A stretch of DNA of 64,000 nucleotides from Aeromicrobium sp. IC_218 (GCF_004336805.1 NZ_SJXM01000014.1:1-64000), one strand, 5' to 3'. Shown: positions 1 to 8,313, numbered from the stretch's first letter. Notes: generated by a model from the letters alone, not told the origin. Made by a program: numbers and translations.

Positions 1-378
1 GACCTGCGGCCCGCCCCCGTCCTCGCCGACCCTGAGCTGCTCGAGCGCCTGGTGGCGAACCTGGTGGGCAACGCGGTGCGGCACAACGCGGCGTCCGACG
101 GGTTCGTCTCGGTGACCACGCGCCGCGGGCCGGACGGTGCCGCTCGCCTGACGATCGAGAACTCCGGCGACGTGCTCGACCCGGCCATGGTGCCCACCCT
201 CGTGGAGCCGTTCGTCCGGGGCCGCGGCCGCGTCCGGTCCGGTGGGGCCGACACCGGCAGCGGGCTCGGCCTGGCCATCGTCGCGTCCGTCGCCCGCCGG
301 CACGGCGCCGAGCTGGACCTGCGAGCACGCCCGGACGGCGGCCTGGTCGCGACGGTGACCTTCCCCGCATCGGCCTGA
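1..378 (+). CDS. Sensor histidine kinase, C-terminal ATPase domain (5' end outside window)
   Basis: The reading frame is open from base 1, so the start lies upstream of the window. The visible 125 residues form the catalytic ATPase (HATPase_c) domain of a two-component sensor kinase. The N-box reads LVGNAVRHNA, and a G2-type ATP-lid motif GSGLGLAIV lies near the end, followed by the usual short C-terminal tail. Such kinases phosphorylate a partner response regulator, normally encoded next door, here presumably upstream. The sensor and dimerisation domains are not visible, so the signal cannot be named. A strong hairpin follows 9 bases after the stop. Confidence 0.9.
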   Translation, partial: DLRPAPVLADPELLERLVANLVGNAVRHNAASDGFVSVTTRRGPDGAARLTIENSGDVLDPAMVPTLVEPFVRGRGRVRSGGADTGSGLGLAIVASVARRHGAELDLRARPDGGLVATVTFPASA

Positions 379-386
379 GCCAGGGA

Positions 387-426
387 ACGAGGAAGGGCCG
401 CTGCTCTCGCAGCGGCCCTTCCTCGT
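387..426. terminator. Strong hairpin terminator after the histidine kinase
   Basis: A perfect 17-bp stem (387-403 with 410-426) closes a 6-base loop. It lies between the end of the plus-strand kinase gene and the 3' end of the minus-strand tRNA-Asn gene, so it could end transcription from both sides. There is no long T run, as is common in high-GC actinobacteria. Confidence 0.8.
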
Positions 427-430
427 GCAG

Positions 431-503
431 CTCCCCCGATTGGACTCGAACCAATAACCCTTCGATTAACAGTCGAATGCTCTGCCAATTGAGCTACGGG
501 GGA
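431..503 (-). tRNA. tRNA-Asn (anticodon GTT)
   Basis: On the minus strand a full 73-nt cloverleaf can be folded. The 5' acceptor arm TCCCCCG (from 503) pairs with CGGGGGA (432-438), followed by discriminator G. The anticodon loop is CTGTTAA, with anticodon GTT reading asparagine AAC/AAU codons. The T-loop is GGTTCGAGTCC. The 3' CCA is not encoded. The 5' end of the tRNA overlaps the last ten bases of the upstream sigma-like gene on the same strand. Confidence 0.97.
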
Positions 504-1090
504 TCGGCTTCGCCTTGCGGCTCAGCACGGTGCACCACCTTAGCAAGCCTCCCCCGGAGCTGTCGCATCGCCTCCCCCTCACGTGTCCGGACCTGGCTCA
601 CGGACAGCCCCAGGTGGACCGCGACGACCTCGCGCGACCGCGGCGGGCCAGGGGTCCCGTCCAGCCGGTGACGCACGCGCAGCACCTCGGCGAGGGTCGT
701 CTCGAGCCCGTGGACGGCCTCCGTGACCAGGCTCGGCGGCTCGTCCTCGCCGAGCGGGCTCCACGGTGCGGCCTGCTCCCGCTCGCACAGCACGGCGCCG
801 ACGGAGTGCGCGATCCACGGCCATGCGTAGGTCGCCAGCCGCACGCCGCGGTCGGGGTCGAAGCGGTCGACCGCCTCGATGAGCCCGACCGAGCCGGCCT
901 GCACCGCGTCCATGAGCGTCTCGCCGCGGGCACCGAGGCGTAGGGCGTGGAGCGGGACGAGCCGCAGGGCGGACTCGATCAGCTCGGCCCGGGCGGACGC
1001 GTCACCGTCACGGCTGCGGAGGGCGAGCTCGTGCTCGCGGTCGGGCTCGAGCGGCGGGAGGGACATCAGGCGGGTGACGAAGGCGTCCAT
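494..1090 (-). CDS. Short sigma-70-family sigma factor
   Basis: This 198-residue protein carries a recognisable sigma-70 region 2: GSVGLIEAVDRFDP followed by LATYAWPWIAHSVG resembles the region 2.2-2.4 core that binds RNA polymerase and the -10 element. A C-terminal segment (about residues 145-185) has the helix-turn-helix pattern of region 4 (VAVHLGLSVSQVRTREGEAM). It lacks region 1 and most of region 3 and is far shorter than a primary sigma factor. It lies 64 bases downstream of dnaG on the same strand. The stop codon (494-496) falls inside the tRNA-Asn gene. A regulatory role is inferred from the fold only; target promoters are unknown. Confidence 0.72.
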   Translation of the reverse strand: MDAFVTRLMSLPPLEPDREHELALRSRDGDASARAELIESALRLVPLHALRLGARGETLMDAVQAGSVGLIEAVDRFDPDRGVRLATYAWPWIAHSVGAVLCEREQAAPWSPLGEDEPPSLVTEAVHGLETTLAEVLRVRHRLDGTPGPPRSREVVAVHLGLSVSQVRTREGEAMRQLRGRLAKVVHRAEPQGEADPP

Positions 1091-1154
1091 GCGACGAGCG
1101 TCGTCCGCCGGGCTCCCCCGCCGCGACCCCCGGCCCGCGGGCTGTGGACGAGCG

Positions 1155-3047
1155 TCAGGCGCCGAGCACGGCGTCCTGGACCGACCGTCGCCGCTCCTCC
1201 AGCGCCATGACCTGCTCGAACAGCGCGCGGTAGCCGTCGGCGTCGGCCGGGTCGGCGCGTTGCAGCCGGCTCTTCGCCTCAGCGAGCTGACGCTGCACGG
1301 TCGCGACGCGGAGACGACCGATGAGGTCCTGGACGACGCGGGCCGCCGTCGCCTCGCGCGACCGCACGGGGTCGGTCGCGCAGATCATGAGGATGCGCCG
1401 GGTGGGCTCGTCGAGGGCGTCGGCGACGGCGGGCAGCCACGACGCGTCCTGGCGCTGCGGCAGGCCGCGCGTGGAGACCTCCTGCCAGATGGCCCTGGCC
1501 CGCGGGTGGGTGAAGTCGTCCACGGAGATCTCGCCGACGTGCCGCACGGCGATCTCGGGGTGCTGGACGATCGCCTTCAGCGCCTCACGCTCGTCGTTGA
1601 ACCGCGCCTCACCCAGGCTGGGCTCGGGGACGGCGGGCACCGCGGGCTCGGCCGGACGCTCGTCCACGAGCTCGGTGCGCGCCTGCGGACGTCCCTTCGG
1701 CGCGGCGCTCTTGCCGCTGCGCTTGCGCAGCTCGGAGCGCACCTGGTCGACCTCGACGCCGACCTTGGTCGCGATCTCGCGGACGAACTCGTCGGTCTTG
1801 GCCCGGTCGCGGATGGCTGTGGCGAGACCGACCGCCTCGCGCACCGCGTCGACGCGCTGGTCGCCGCGGTCGAGGTCGTACTTGGACAGCGTGTTGTCGA
1901 GCACGAAGCGGTACAGCGGGATGCGCGATGACACCAGCTGCTGCACGGCCTCGTCGCCGTCGGCCAGGCGCAGGTCGCACGGGTCCATGCCGCGCGGCTC
2001 GACGGCGACGTACGTCTGGGCGACGAACTGCTGGTCGCCCTCGAACGTCCTGATCGCCGCGCGCTGCCCGGCCGCGTCGCCGTCGAAGGTGAAGATGACC
2101 TCGCCGTGGAAGGCGTCGTGGTCGAGCATGATGCGGCGCAGGATGCGGGCGTGGTCCTCGCCGAACGCGGTGCCGCAGGTGGCGACGGCGGTCTTCACGC
2201 CGGCCTCGTGGCACGCCATGACGTCGGTGTAGCCCTCGACGACGACGGCCTGGCTGGACGACGAGATCGCGCGCCGCGCCAGGTCGATGCCGTACAGCAC
2301 CTGGCTCTTCTTGTAGATCGGCGTCTCGGACGTGTTGAGGTACTTGGCCTCGATGCGGTCGTCGTCGAAGATGCGGCGGGCGCCGAAGCCCACCACCTCG
2401 CCGCTCATCTCGCGGATCGGCCACAGCAGGCGTCCGCGGAACCGGTCGTAGAGTCCTCGCGAGCCGCGTCCGGCGAGGCCGGCGACCACGAGCTCCTCGT
2501 CGCTGAAGCCGCGTCCCTTGAGGTGCCCGACCAGGGCCTCCCCGCTGCGCGGGGCGAACCCCATGCCGAACGTCTCCGCGGCGGCCTGGGTGAACCCGCG
2601 GTCGGTCACGAACGTGCGTCCGGCCTGGGCCTCGGGCGCGCTGAACAGGTGCTGCGCGTAGAACTCGGCGGCGAGCTGGTGGGCCTCGAGCAGGCGTCCG
2701 CGCTGGCGGGGGTCACGCTGGGGTCCGCGCGGTGCGCCGTCCTCCTCGTACCGCAGCTGGATGCCGTACTTGCCGGCCAGCCGCTCGACCGCCTCGACGA
2801 AGGTGACGTGGTCGTGCTCCATGAGGAACTTGATCGAGTCGCCACCTGCCCCGCAGCCGAAGCAGTGGTAGAACCCCTGGGCCGGGCGGACGTTGAACGA
2901 CGGCGACTTCTCGTCGTGGAAGGGGCACAGGCCCTTGCGGGATCCGCCGCCGGCGTTGCGCAACGTGATGCCCGCGGCCTCGACGACCTCGTCGATCCGG
3001 GCACGTTCGCGGACGAGCTGGATGTCGTCGTCCTTGATGCGTGCCAT
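1155..3047 (-). CDS. dnaG: DNA primase DnaG
   Basis: This primase makes the short RNA primers for DNA replication together with the DnaB helicase. The 630-residue length is typical. The N-terminal CHC2 zinc finger is complete (C41, H44, C62, C65 in GLCPFHDEK and FYHCFGCGAGG). A TOPRIM catalytic core follows, with VVVEGYTDVMA and the acidic motif TFDGDAAG. The C-terminal part is the helicase-interaction region. ATG at 3045-3047 precedes the conserved MARIKDDDI start. In many actinobacteria dgt and dnaG are neighbours; here a DUF222-HNH gene and a repeat lie between them. Confidence 0.98.
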   Translation of the reverse strand: MARIKDDDIQLVRERARIDEVVEAAGITLRNAGGGSRKGLCPFHDEKSPSFNVRPAQGFYHCFGCGAGGDSIKFLMEHDHVTFVEAVERLAGKYGIQLRYEEDGAPRGPQRDPRQRGRLLEAHQLAAEFYAQHLFSAPEAQAGRTFVTDRGFTQAAAETFGMGFAPRSGEALVGHLKGRGFSDEELVVAGLAGRGSRGLYDRFRGRLLWPIREMSGEVVGFGARRIFDDDRIEAKYLNTSETPIYKKSQVLYGIDLARRAISSSSQAVVVEGYTDVMACHEAGVKTAVATCGTAFGEDHARILRRIMLDHDAFHGEVIFTFDGDAAGQRAAIRTFEGDQQFVAQTYVAVEPRGMDPCDLRLADGDEAVQQLVSSRIPLYRFVLDNTLSKYDLDRGDQRVDAVREAVGLATAIRDRAKTDEFVREIATKVGVEVDQVRSELRKRSGKSAAPKGRPQARTELVDERPAEPAVPAVPEPSLGEARFNDEREALKAIVQHPEIAVRHVGEISVDDFTHPRARAIWQEVSTRGLPQRQDASWLPAVADALDEPTRRILMICATDPVRSREATAARVVQDLIGRLRVATVQRQLAEAKSRLQRADPADADGYRALFEQVMALEERRRSVQDAVLGA

Positions 3048-3091
3048 GGTGCTCGCAGTCTAGTGCGCGGCACCAGGGCGCCGGGCCGTGC

Positions 3092-4402
3092 TCACACGGG
3101 CTCGGAGACACGTGGTCGGTGCTTGACGTGGCGGGCGTGGCGCAGCGGCCGCTGCTGTGGGTCGATCCGGGGTGGTGGGATCACCTCGACGACGCCGTCG
3201 TGACTGAGGCGGGCTTGCCAGTCGGAGTCGTGGAGCAGGTGGTGGTGGAAGAAGCAGAAGAGTGCCCCGTTGTCGATGGAGGTCTCGCCGCCCTGTGACC
3301 ACGGCTTGAGGTGGTGGGCTTCGCACCACCCGGGTGGTCGGTCGCAGCCCTTCCACGAGCAGCCACCGTCTCGCTTGGCGAGAGCGATGCGCTGGGACCT
3401 GTCGTGGAGACGCTTGGCCCGGCCGACGTCCATGGGCTGGCTCGCGCCGTCGAGAACCATGGGGATCAGACTCGCGTTGCAGGCCAGGCGCCGGGCTTGG
3501 GAGGCGGAGAGCCCGGTGTCGGTGGAGAGCATCGCCCGGCCGAGGTCGCGGATGAGGTCGTCGTGCTTCATCGAGATGGTCACCGTGGCGGCGACGCCCC
3601 CGGCCTGCGGGAACGCGTCCTGGGGCAGGTGCTCGACGAGCTCGCAGAGGGCGAGTCCCATGCGGCGGGCGTGGTCGAGCCGGCCGGTCTCTTGGTCGGA
3701 GTGGTCGCCGTCGACGTCTCGGAAGACCGCACCGTCGCGGCGGGGTGAGGCGAGGCCCTCAAGCACGGTCTTGAGCATGTCGGCCTGCACGTCGGGCAGG
3801 ATGCCGCGGATGCTGCTGCGGCCCTTGCCCATGCGAGTGATGGACAGGTGGGTCTCGTCCCAGGCCTGCTTCTCCTGGCGCTCCAGCTGCGCGCCGATGA
3901 TCTCGTCCGCACTGTCGGGGTCAACGACCTCCACGATGCGGTTCGCGAGGCGACGTAGGTCGTCCGCACCAAAGTCCTTCGCGTGCTCCAGGAGGGTGGC
4001 TTCGGCGTCGTCATGCTGCTCGTCCACGAACCAGTCCGGCAGGGAGTCCAGCGCCTTCAGGATGATCGATGCCTGCTCGGTGCTGAGCCGGCCAGTGGCC
4101 CAAGCGTCACGCGTCGCGGTACCGCGGGCCGCGTCCACTCGCGAGAGCGAGACCAACTTGGAGGCCTCACGTCGCGTGATCCCCGTGGTCGCGGCGAGCC
4201 ACGCGGTCGTCGACGCGGAGCCGTCCTCGCGCGGGATCGCCCGCTCCTCCACCGCACCGGCCAACCGTGCCGCCGTCGCGGTCAGGATCGCGATCGTGCG
4301 GTGGACCTCGACGTTCACCGCGCGCAGCTCGGAGTCGGTCAGCGACCACTCCTCCAGGGCGCGCAAGTCGTAGCGCAGACCCTCTAGCTGGCCGATGATC
4401 AT
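3092..4402 (-). CDS. DUF222 / HNH endonuclease-domain protein (13E12 repeat family)
   Basis: This 436-residue protein has an N-terminal DUF222 (13E12) region and a C-terminal HNH nuclease motif near residues 345-390, with WKGCDRPPGWCEAHHLKPW, a GG turn, DNGALFCFFHHH and paired metal-binding Cys/His. The family is expanded in actinobacteria, and several mycobacterial members are DNA-damage inducible; the function is unclear and the nuclease activity is inferred from the motif. An actinobacterial LexA box sits 14 bases upstream of the ATG, matching SOS control. The gene separates dnaG from dgt and is followed upstream by a tandem repeat, which suggests insertion into an ancestral dgt-dnaG pair. 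Confidence 0.9.
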   Translation of the reverse strand: MIIGQLEGLRYDLRALEEWSLTDSELRAVNVEVHRTIAILTATAARLAGAVEERAIPREDGSASTTAWLAATTGITRREASKLVSLSRVDAARGTATRDAWATGRLSTEQASIILKALDSLPDWFVDEQHDDAEATLLEHAKDFGADDLRRLANRIVEVVDPDSADEIIGAQLERQEKQAWDETHLSITRMGKGRSSIRGILPDVQADMLKTVLEGLASPRRDGAVFRDVDGDHSDQETGRLDHARRMGLALCELVEHLPQDAFPQAGGVAATVTISMKHDDLIRDLGRAMLSTDTGLSASQARRLACNASLIPMVLDGASQPMDVGRAKRLHDRSQRIALAKRDGGCSWKGCDRPPGWCEAHHLKPWSQGGETSIDNGALFCFFHHHLLHDSDWQARLSHDGVVEVIPPPRIDPQQRPLRHARHVKHRPRVSEPV

Positions 4403-4416
4403 CCGAGACCCCCGTG

Positions 4417-4432
4417 TCGAACGTTTGTTCTA
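4417..4432. promoter_or_regulatory. LexA (SOS) box and overlapping -10 of the DUF222-HNH gene
   Basis: The sequence TCGAACGTTTGTTCTA matches the actinobacterial/mycobacterial SOS consensus TCGAAC-N4-GTTCGA at 11 of 12 defined positions. It lies 14 bases before the ATG of the DUF222-HNH gene. On the minus strand a -10-like TAGACT (4432-4437) abuts and overlaps the box, so bound LexA would cover the probable transcription start. Confidence 0.75.
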
Positions 4433-4495
4433 GTCTACCGCACGGTGGTGACGGGAACAATGCGATATCCACTGGAATCGCGGACGTTTTCCGCG

Positions 4496-4736
4496 CTTCG
4501 GCAAGCTCCGCGAGCGGGACCGGGCGAGCCGACAGACCGGCCAAGCGAGCACCCAACCACTTCGTCATCAGCCCCCCGGGCAACCACGCACCCAGGGCTC
4601 CTTTCGACAAGCTCAAGGAGCGGGGACCGGGCGAGCCGACAGACCGAGGCGAGCCGAGACCCAACCACTTCGTCATCAGCCCCCCGGGCTCCTTCCGACG
4701 AGCTCAAGGAGCGGACCCGAGGCTCAAGGAGCGGGC
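4496..4736. repeat. Tandem REP-like repeat, period 108 bp
   Basis: A 31-base block is identical at 4551-4581 and 4659-4689 (108 bp apart). A second block, GGGACCGGGCGAGCCGACAG, is shared by the two units. Each unit carries a palindromic hairpin: GCTCCTT...AAGGAGC at 4597-4621, and again at 4688-4712 with two changes in the loop. A truncated third copy (GGCTCAAGGAGCGGG) ends at 4735, and a degenerate palindrome starts near 4496. The core, read on the minus strand as CTTGAGCTTGTCGAAAGG, resembles widespread REP-type palindromes. No gene is seen between 4403 and 4744. Confidence 0.85.
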
Positions 4737-4744
4737 ACCCATCC

Positions 4745-5971
4745 CTACAGCAGTCGCTGCCCCCACTGGCGGGCGGAGACGTCGGTGAGGCTGGCGACCT
4801 GGTCGACCACGACGCGCAGGCGGGCGGCGTCGTCGTCCGCGTCGGCCCAGTCGTGGGCGAACTCGGTCTCCAGGTGCTGGTCCCCCGTCGCCACCAGGTG
4901 CTCTACCAGCGCGGTGACGAGGTCGCGCTGCTCGGCGAGCATCCGCACCCGCTCGTCCGAGCGCATGACGTAGTGCGCGGCCACCGACTTGAGCGCGGTG
5001 ATCTCGTCGCGGGTGTGGGCGGGCACCACCAGGTCGGCCGCGTGCCGCACCAGGGGTCCCGGTCCCGCGGTCTCGACCGTCGCGGCCTCGGTGGCCTTGG
5101 CGAACCGGCCGATGAGCGCGCTGGTCAGGCTCTTGAGCACCGCGAGTGCCCGCCGTCCGCCGTCGTACGGTCCGACCGGCCACTCCGGCATGGCCCGCAG
5201 CCGGTCCCAGGCGGCGTCGAGCCGGTCGTCGCCGGCCTCGGGCAGGTACCACTCGCGACCGACCTGCCACGCAGCCGCGGTGTCGAGCGGCTCGCTGAGC
5301 GAGAACCAGCCGCCGACGACGCCGTCCTCGACGTCGTGCACGGAGTAGGCGATGTCGTCCGAGACGTCCATGACCTGCGCCTCGACGCAGCGCCGCTGGC
5401 CGTCGACGCCCTCGCGCAGCCAGTCGAAGACGGGACGGTCGTCGGCGTAGACGCCGAACTTGCGGCTGTCCGGACGCGGCCCCTCCCCGCGCGCCCACGG
5501 ATACTTCACGCAGGCATCGAGCGTGGCGCGGGTGAGGTTGAGCCCCACGCTGCCGCCCTGTCCGTCGAACGTCTTGGACTCCAGCCGGGTGAGGATGCGC
5601 AGCGTCTGGGCGTTGCCCTCGAACCCGCCGCAGGCCTGCGAGGCGGCGTCGAGCGCGTCCTCGCCGTTGTGGCCGAACGGCGGGTGCCCCAGGTCGTGCG
5701 CGAGCGCGGCGGAGTCGACGACGTCCGGGTCGCAGCCCAGCGCCTTGCCGAGCTCGCGGGCGACCTGCGCCACCTCGAGCGAGTGGGTCAGCCGGGTGCG
5801 GACGAAGTCGTCGGTGCCGGCGCCCATGACCTGGGTCTTGGCCGACAGCCGACGCAGCGCGGCGGAGTGGACGATGCGCCCGCGGTCGCGCTCGAACGGC
5901 GTGCGGCCGGAGCGCTTGGGCGGCTCGGGGACGCGCCGTGCACGCGCCTCGACGCCGTAGGGGCTGTTCAT
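4745..5971 (-). CDS. dgt: Deoxyguanosinetriphosphate triphosphohydrolase-like protein (HD domain)
   Basis: An HD-superfamily metal-dependent dNTP triphosphohydrolase. Enzymes of this family cut dGTP (or other dNTPs) to the nucleoside and triphosphate and tune dNTP pools. The 408-residue length fits the dGTPase-like class. The HD core is visible as RLTHSLEVAQVARELG (His) and ALAHDLGHPPFGHNGE (His-Asp), with the conserved N-terminal RDRGRIVHSAALRRLSAKTQV element just before it. The start at ATG 5971 gives the normal N-terminus MNSPYG. It is 36 bases downstream of mutM and may be co-transcribed with it. Confidence 0.95.
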   Translation of the reverse strand: MNSPYGVEARARRVPEPPKRSGRTPFERDRGRIVHSAALRRLSAKTQVMGAGTDDFVRTRLTHSLEVAQVARELGKALGCDPDVVDSAALAHDLGHPPFGHNGEDALDAASQACGGFEGNAQTLRILTRLESKTFDGQGGSVGLNLTRATLDACVKYPWARGEGPRPDSRKFGVYADDRPVFDWLREGVDGQRRCVEAQVMDVSDDIAYSVHDVEDGVVGGWFSLSEPLDTAAAWQVGREWYLPEAGDDRLDAAWDRLRAMPEWPVGPYDGGRRALAVLKSLTSALIGRFAKATEAATVETAGPGPLVRHAADLVVPAHTRDEITALKSVAAHYVMRSDERVRMLAEQRDLVTALVEHLVATGDQHLETEFAHDWADADDDAARLRVVVDQVASLTDVSARQWGQRLL

Positions 5972-6007
5972 CGCGTGCAGCCTAGCGCCGCACGCCGACG
6001 CCGCCCG

Positions 6008-6865
6008 TCAGGAACGGGCGTTGGCGCCGCGCGGACGCGGCTGGCAGCGCGGGCACCAGTACGACGACCGGTTCATCCAGGTGTCGCGGCGGATCGGGGT
6101 GCCGCAGCGCCCGCACGGCTCCCCCTCCTGGCCGTACGCGTTCAGCGATCGGTCGAAGTAGCCGCTCTGGCCGTTGACGTTGACGTAGAGGGCGTCGAAG
6201 GACGTGCCGCCCTGGGCGAGCGCGTCGCGCATGACGTCGGCGACGTGACCCATCAGCCGGCGGACGTCGATCGGTCGCAGCCGGTCGGTGGCGCGGGCGT
6301 AGTGCAGCGGGGTGCGCCACAGCGCCTCGTCGGCGTAAATGTTGCCCACGCCGGACACGAGCGTCTGGTCGAGGAGCGCCCGCTTGACGCCGGTGCGCCG
6401 GGCCCGCGTGCGGCGCACGACGTCCTCGACGTCGAAGCCGGGGTCGAGCGGGTCGAGCGCGATGTGCGCGACCTCGTCGGGGACGTCCGGGCTGCCCCCG
6501 GACACGAGCATGCCGCCGAAGATGCGCTGGTCGACGAAGCGCAGCTGGCTGCCGTCGGACAGGTCGAGCGCGACCTTGAGGTGCTTCTCGCGCGGGGCGT
6601 CGGGCTGCTCGACGAGCATCTGCCCGCTCATGCCCAGGTGGCACACCACGGGGGTGTCGTCGTCGAGGACGAGCCAGAGGAACTTGCCGCGGCGGCGGGC
6701 GGCGGTGACCGTGCGGCCCTCGAGCCGGGCGGCGAAGTCGTGCGGGCCGGCCAGGTGGCGGCGCAGCGACCGGACGTCCAGGACGTCCACGCGCTCGACC
6801 GTGCGGCCGACGACGTGGGCGTCCAGGCCGCGACGGACCACCTCGACCTCGGGCAGCTCCGGCAC
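6008..6865 (-). CDS. mutM: Formamidopyrimidine-DNA glycosylase MutM (Fpg)
   Basis: A base-excision repair enzyme that removes 8-oxoguanine and ring-opened purines and nicks the abasic site. The N-terminus [14 protein letters not shown] supplies the catalytic Pro2 and Glu3. The C-terminal zinc finger has the Cys4 pattern ([10 protein letters not shown] and YWCPRCQ). Length is 285 residues, as usual. The start lies 3 bases after the rnc stop, so it is the last or second-last gene of the DUF177-rpmF-rnc-mutM operon, a common arrangement in actinobacteria. Confidence 0.98.
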   Translation of the reverse strand: MPELPEVEVVRRGLDAHVVGRTVERVDVLDVRSLRRHLAGPHDFAARLEGRTVTAARRRGKFLWLVLDDDTPVVCHLGMSGQMLVEQPDAPREKHLKVALDLSDGSQLRFVDQRIFGGMLVSGGSPDVPDEVAHIALDPLDPGFDVEDVVRRTRARRTGVKRALLDQTLVSGVGNIYADEALWRTPLHYARATDRLRPIDVRRLMGHVADVMRDALAQGGTSFDALYVNVNGQSGYFDRSLNAYGQEGEPCGRCGTPIRRDTWMNRSSYWCPRCQPRPRGANARS

Positions 6866-6868
6866 GGG

Positions 6869-7579
6869 CTAGGCCTGCGTCACGGGCTTCGGATCGGGGT
6901 CGAGCTCGGCCTTGAGGGCGCGCCAGGCGATCTCGGCGACCATCTGCTCGGCCTCCTTCTTGGAGCGGCCGCGCCCACCGGTGTACCGACGCTCACCCAT
7001 GACGACGTCGGCGGTGAACACCTTGTCGTGGTCGGGGCCCGTGCCCTCGAGCACGTAGGACGGCACGCCGACCTCGTGGTCGGCGCACATCTCCTGCAGC
7101 GACGTCTTCCAGTCCAGCGCCGCGCCGAGCTCGGCCGCGGCCTCGATCGCGTCGTCGAAGACGCGATGGATGACCTCGGCCGACCGCTCGATGCCGAACT
7201 GCACGTAGACCGCGCCCAGCACGGCCTCGACCGTGTCGGACAGGATCGACGTCTTGTCGCGGCCGCCCGTGGTCTCCTCGCCGCGGCCCAGCCGGATGTG
7301 CTGGCCGAGCTGCAGACGCGTGCGGGCGACCTCGCCGAGCGCCTTGGCGCTCACGACCGCCGCCCGCAGCTTCGCGAGCTGCCCCTCGGGCAGGTCGGGA
7401 TGCTTGTGGAACAGCGTGTCGGTGACGACGAGGCCCAGCACGGAGTCCCCGAGGAACTCGAGACGTTCGTTGTGCAGCACGCCGGGGTGCTCGAAGGCGT
7501 ACGAACGGTGCGTCAGCGCGTGCTGGAGCAGCTCGTCGTCGAGGTCAGGAACTCCGAGGACCGCTCGGAGCCGGTCCAC
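6869..7579 (-). CDS. rnc: Ribonuclease III
   Basis: A double-strand-specific endoribonuclease that processes rRNA precursors and structured mRNAs. The signature [13 protein letters not shown] sits at about residues 37-49, with catalytic Glu41 and Asp45. The second acidic cluster follows in [12 protein letters not shown], and a double-stranded-RNA-binding domain occupies about residues 160-225. The start is GTG at 7577-7579, three bases after the rpmF stop. Length of 236 residues is normal. Confidence 0.98.
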   Translation of the reverse strand: MDRLRAVLGVPDLDDELLQHALTHRSYAFEHPGVLHNERLEFLGDSVLGLVVTDTLFHKHPDLPEGQLAKLRAAVVSAKALGEVARTRLQLGQHIRLGRGEETTGGRDKTSILSDTVEAVLGAVYVQFGIERSAEVIHRVFDDAIEAAAELGAALDWKTSLQEMCADHEVGVPSYVLEGTGPDHDKVFTADVVMGERRYTGGRGRSKKEAEQMVAEIAWRALKAELDPDPKPVTQA

Positions 7580-7582
7580 CTG

Positions 7583-7768
7583 TCAGAGGACCTGGCGACG
7601 CTCGCCACGAGCGCCGTACTGGCCGCACTCGCCGCAGGCGCGGTGCGGGACGACGCGCGAGTCGCACGCCGGGTTCGGGCACTCGACGGTCTGGACGGCG
7701 ACGGCCTTCCACGCCGAACGACGGTGACGGGTGTTGCTGCGCGACATCTTCCGCTTCGGGACAGCCAC
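7583..7768 (-). CDS. rpmF: 50S ribosomal protein L32
   Basis: The 61-residue protein starts at GTG 7766-7768 (MAVPKRKMSRSNTRHRRS, the standard L32 N-terminus). Four cysteines in ECPNPAC and RACGECG form the zinc ribbon of the zinc-binding (C+) type. It is a structural component of the large ribosomal subunit. It lies between the DUF177 gene (2-base gap) and rnc (3-base gap), the classical yceD-rpmF order. Confidence 0.97.
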   Translation of the reverse strand: MAVPKRKMSRSNTRHRRSAWKAVAVQTVECPNPACDSRVVPHRACGECGQYGARGERRQVL

Positions 7769-7770
7769 GG

Positions 7771-8313
7771 TTACTCCTTGGGTCCGTCGGGCGTGTCGCC
7801 CGACTCTGGGTCGGTCATCTGGCTCAGCGCGGCCCACCGGGGGTCGATCGCCTCGCCGTGTGTGTGATCTGGATCGTCCGCGAGTCGTGCCCCGCACTCG
7901 GGACAGAGTCCCGGACATTCCGGATCGCACACCGGGTTGATCGGCAGTGCGAGCACCACCGCGTCCCGGAGGACGGGCTCGAGGTCGAGCAGGTCACCCT
8001 CGAGCTGAAGCTCCTCCTCGCTAGCGTCCGCGTACAGGTACAGCTCCTGGACGTCCACGACGAGGTCGTCCTGGATCTCCGTGAGGCACCTGACGCACTC
8101 CCCCACGAGGTGCACGCTGGCAGTTCCGGTCGCGAGCACGCCGTCCATGACGGCCTCGAGCCGGAGCTCGATCGCGATGTCACTGCCCTCAGGCACGCCG
8201 ATGAGGTCGACGCCCAGCTCGGCCGGCGCCGGGACGGTCAGGTCGTAGGTACGTTCGGTCCCGGGACGTCGACCCAGCTCGTGGGTGTCGATGACCAGGG
8301 GGCCGGGGCGCAC
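7771..8313 (-). CDS. DUF177 / YceD family protein
   Basis: This 180-residue protein belongs to the DUF177 (YceD) family, which is nearly always encoded directly before rpmF and has been linked to 23S rRNA accumulation in other organisms. Two cysteine clusters are visible, GECVRC in the middle and CDPECPGLCPECGARL near residues 129-144; the latter looks like a metal-binding knuckle. The start is GTG at 8311-8313. About 107 bases separate it from coaD, so an operon promoter probably lies at 8314-8420; I see no convincing -35/-10 there. Confidence 0.9.
   Translation of the reverse strand: MRPGPLVIDTHELGRRPGTERTYDLTVPAPAELGVDLIGVPEGSDIAIELRLEAVMDGVLATGTASVHLVGECVRCLTEIQDDLVVDVQELYLYADASEEELQLEGDLLDLEPVLRDAVVLALPINPVCDPECPGLCPECGARLADDPDHTHGEAIDPRWAALSQMTDPESGDTPDGPKE

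Noticed and set aside
879-1931. A 350-codon plus-strand frame over dnaG and the sigma gene
   Set aside because: Antisense to dnaG with no domain signature and no ribosome-binding site.
4496-4736. CRISPR array
   Set aside because: Only two full units at 108 bp with conserved, not variable, internal sequence, and no cas genes in the window.
4445-7867. A 1140-codon open frame on the plus strand
   Set aside because: It is antisense to dgt, mutM, rnc and rpmF, all with clear motifs. Long antisense frames are expected at this GC content and the translation has no recognisable domain.
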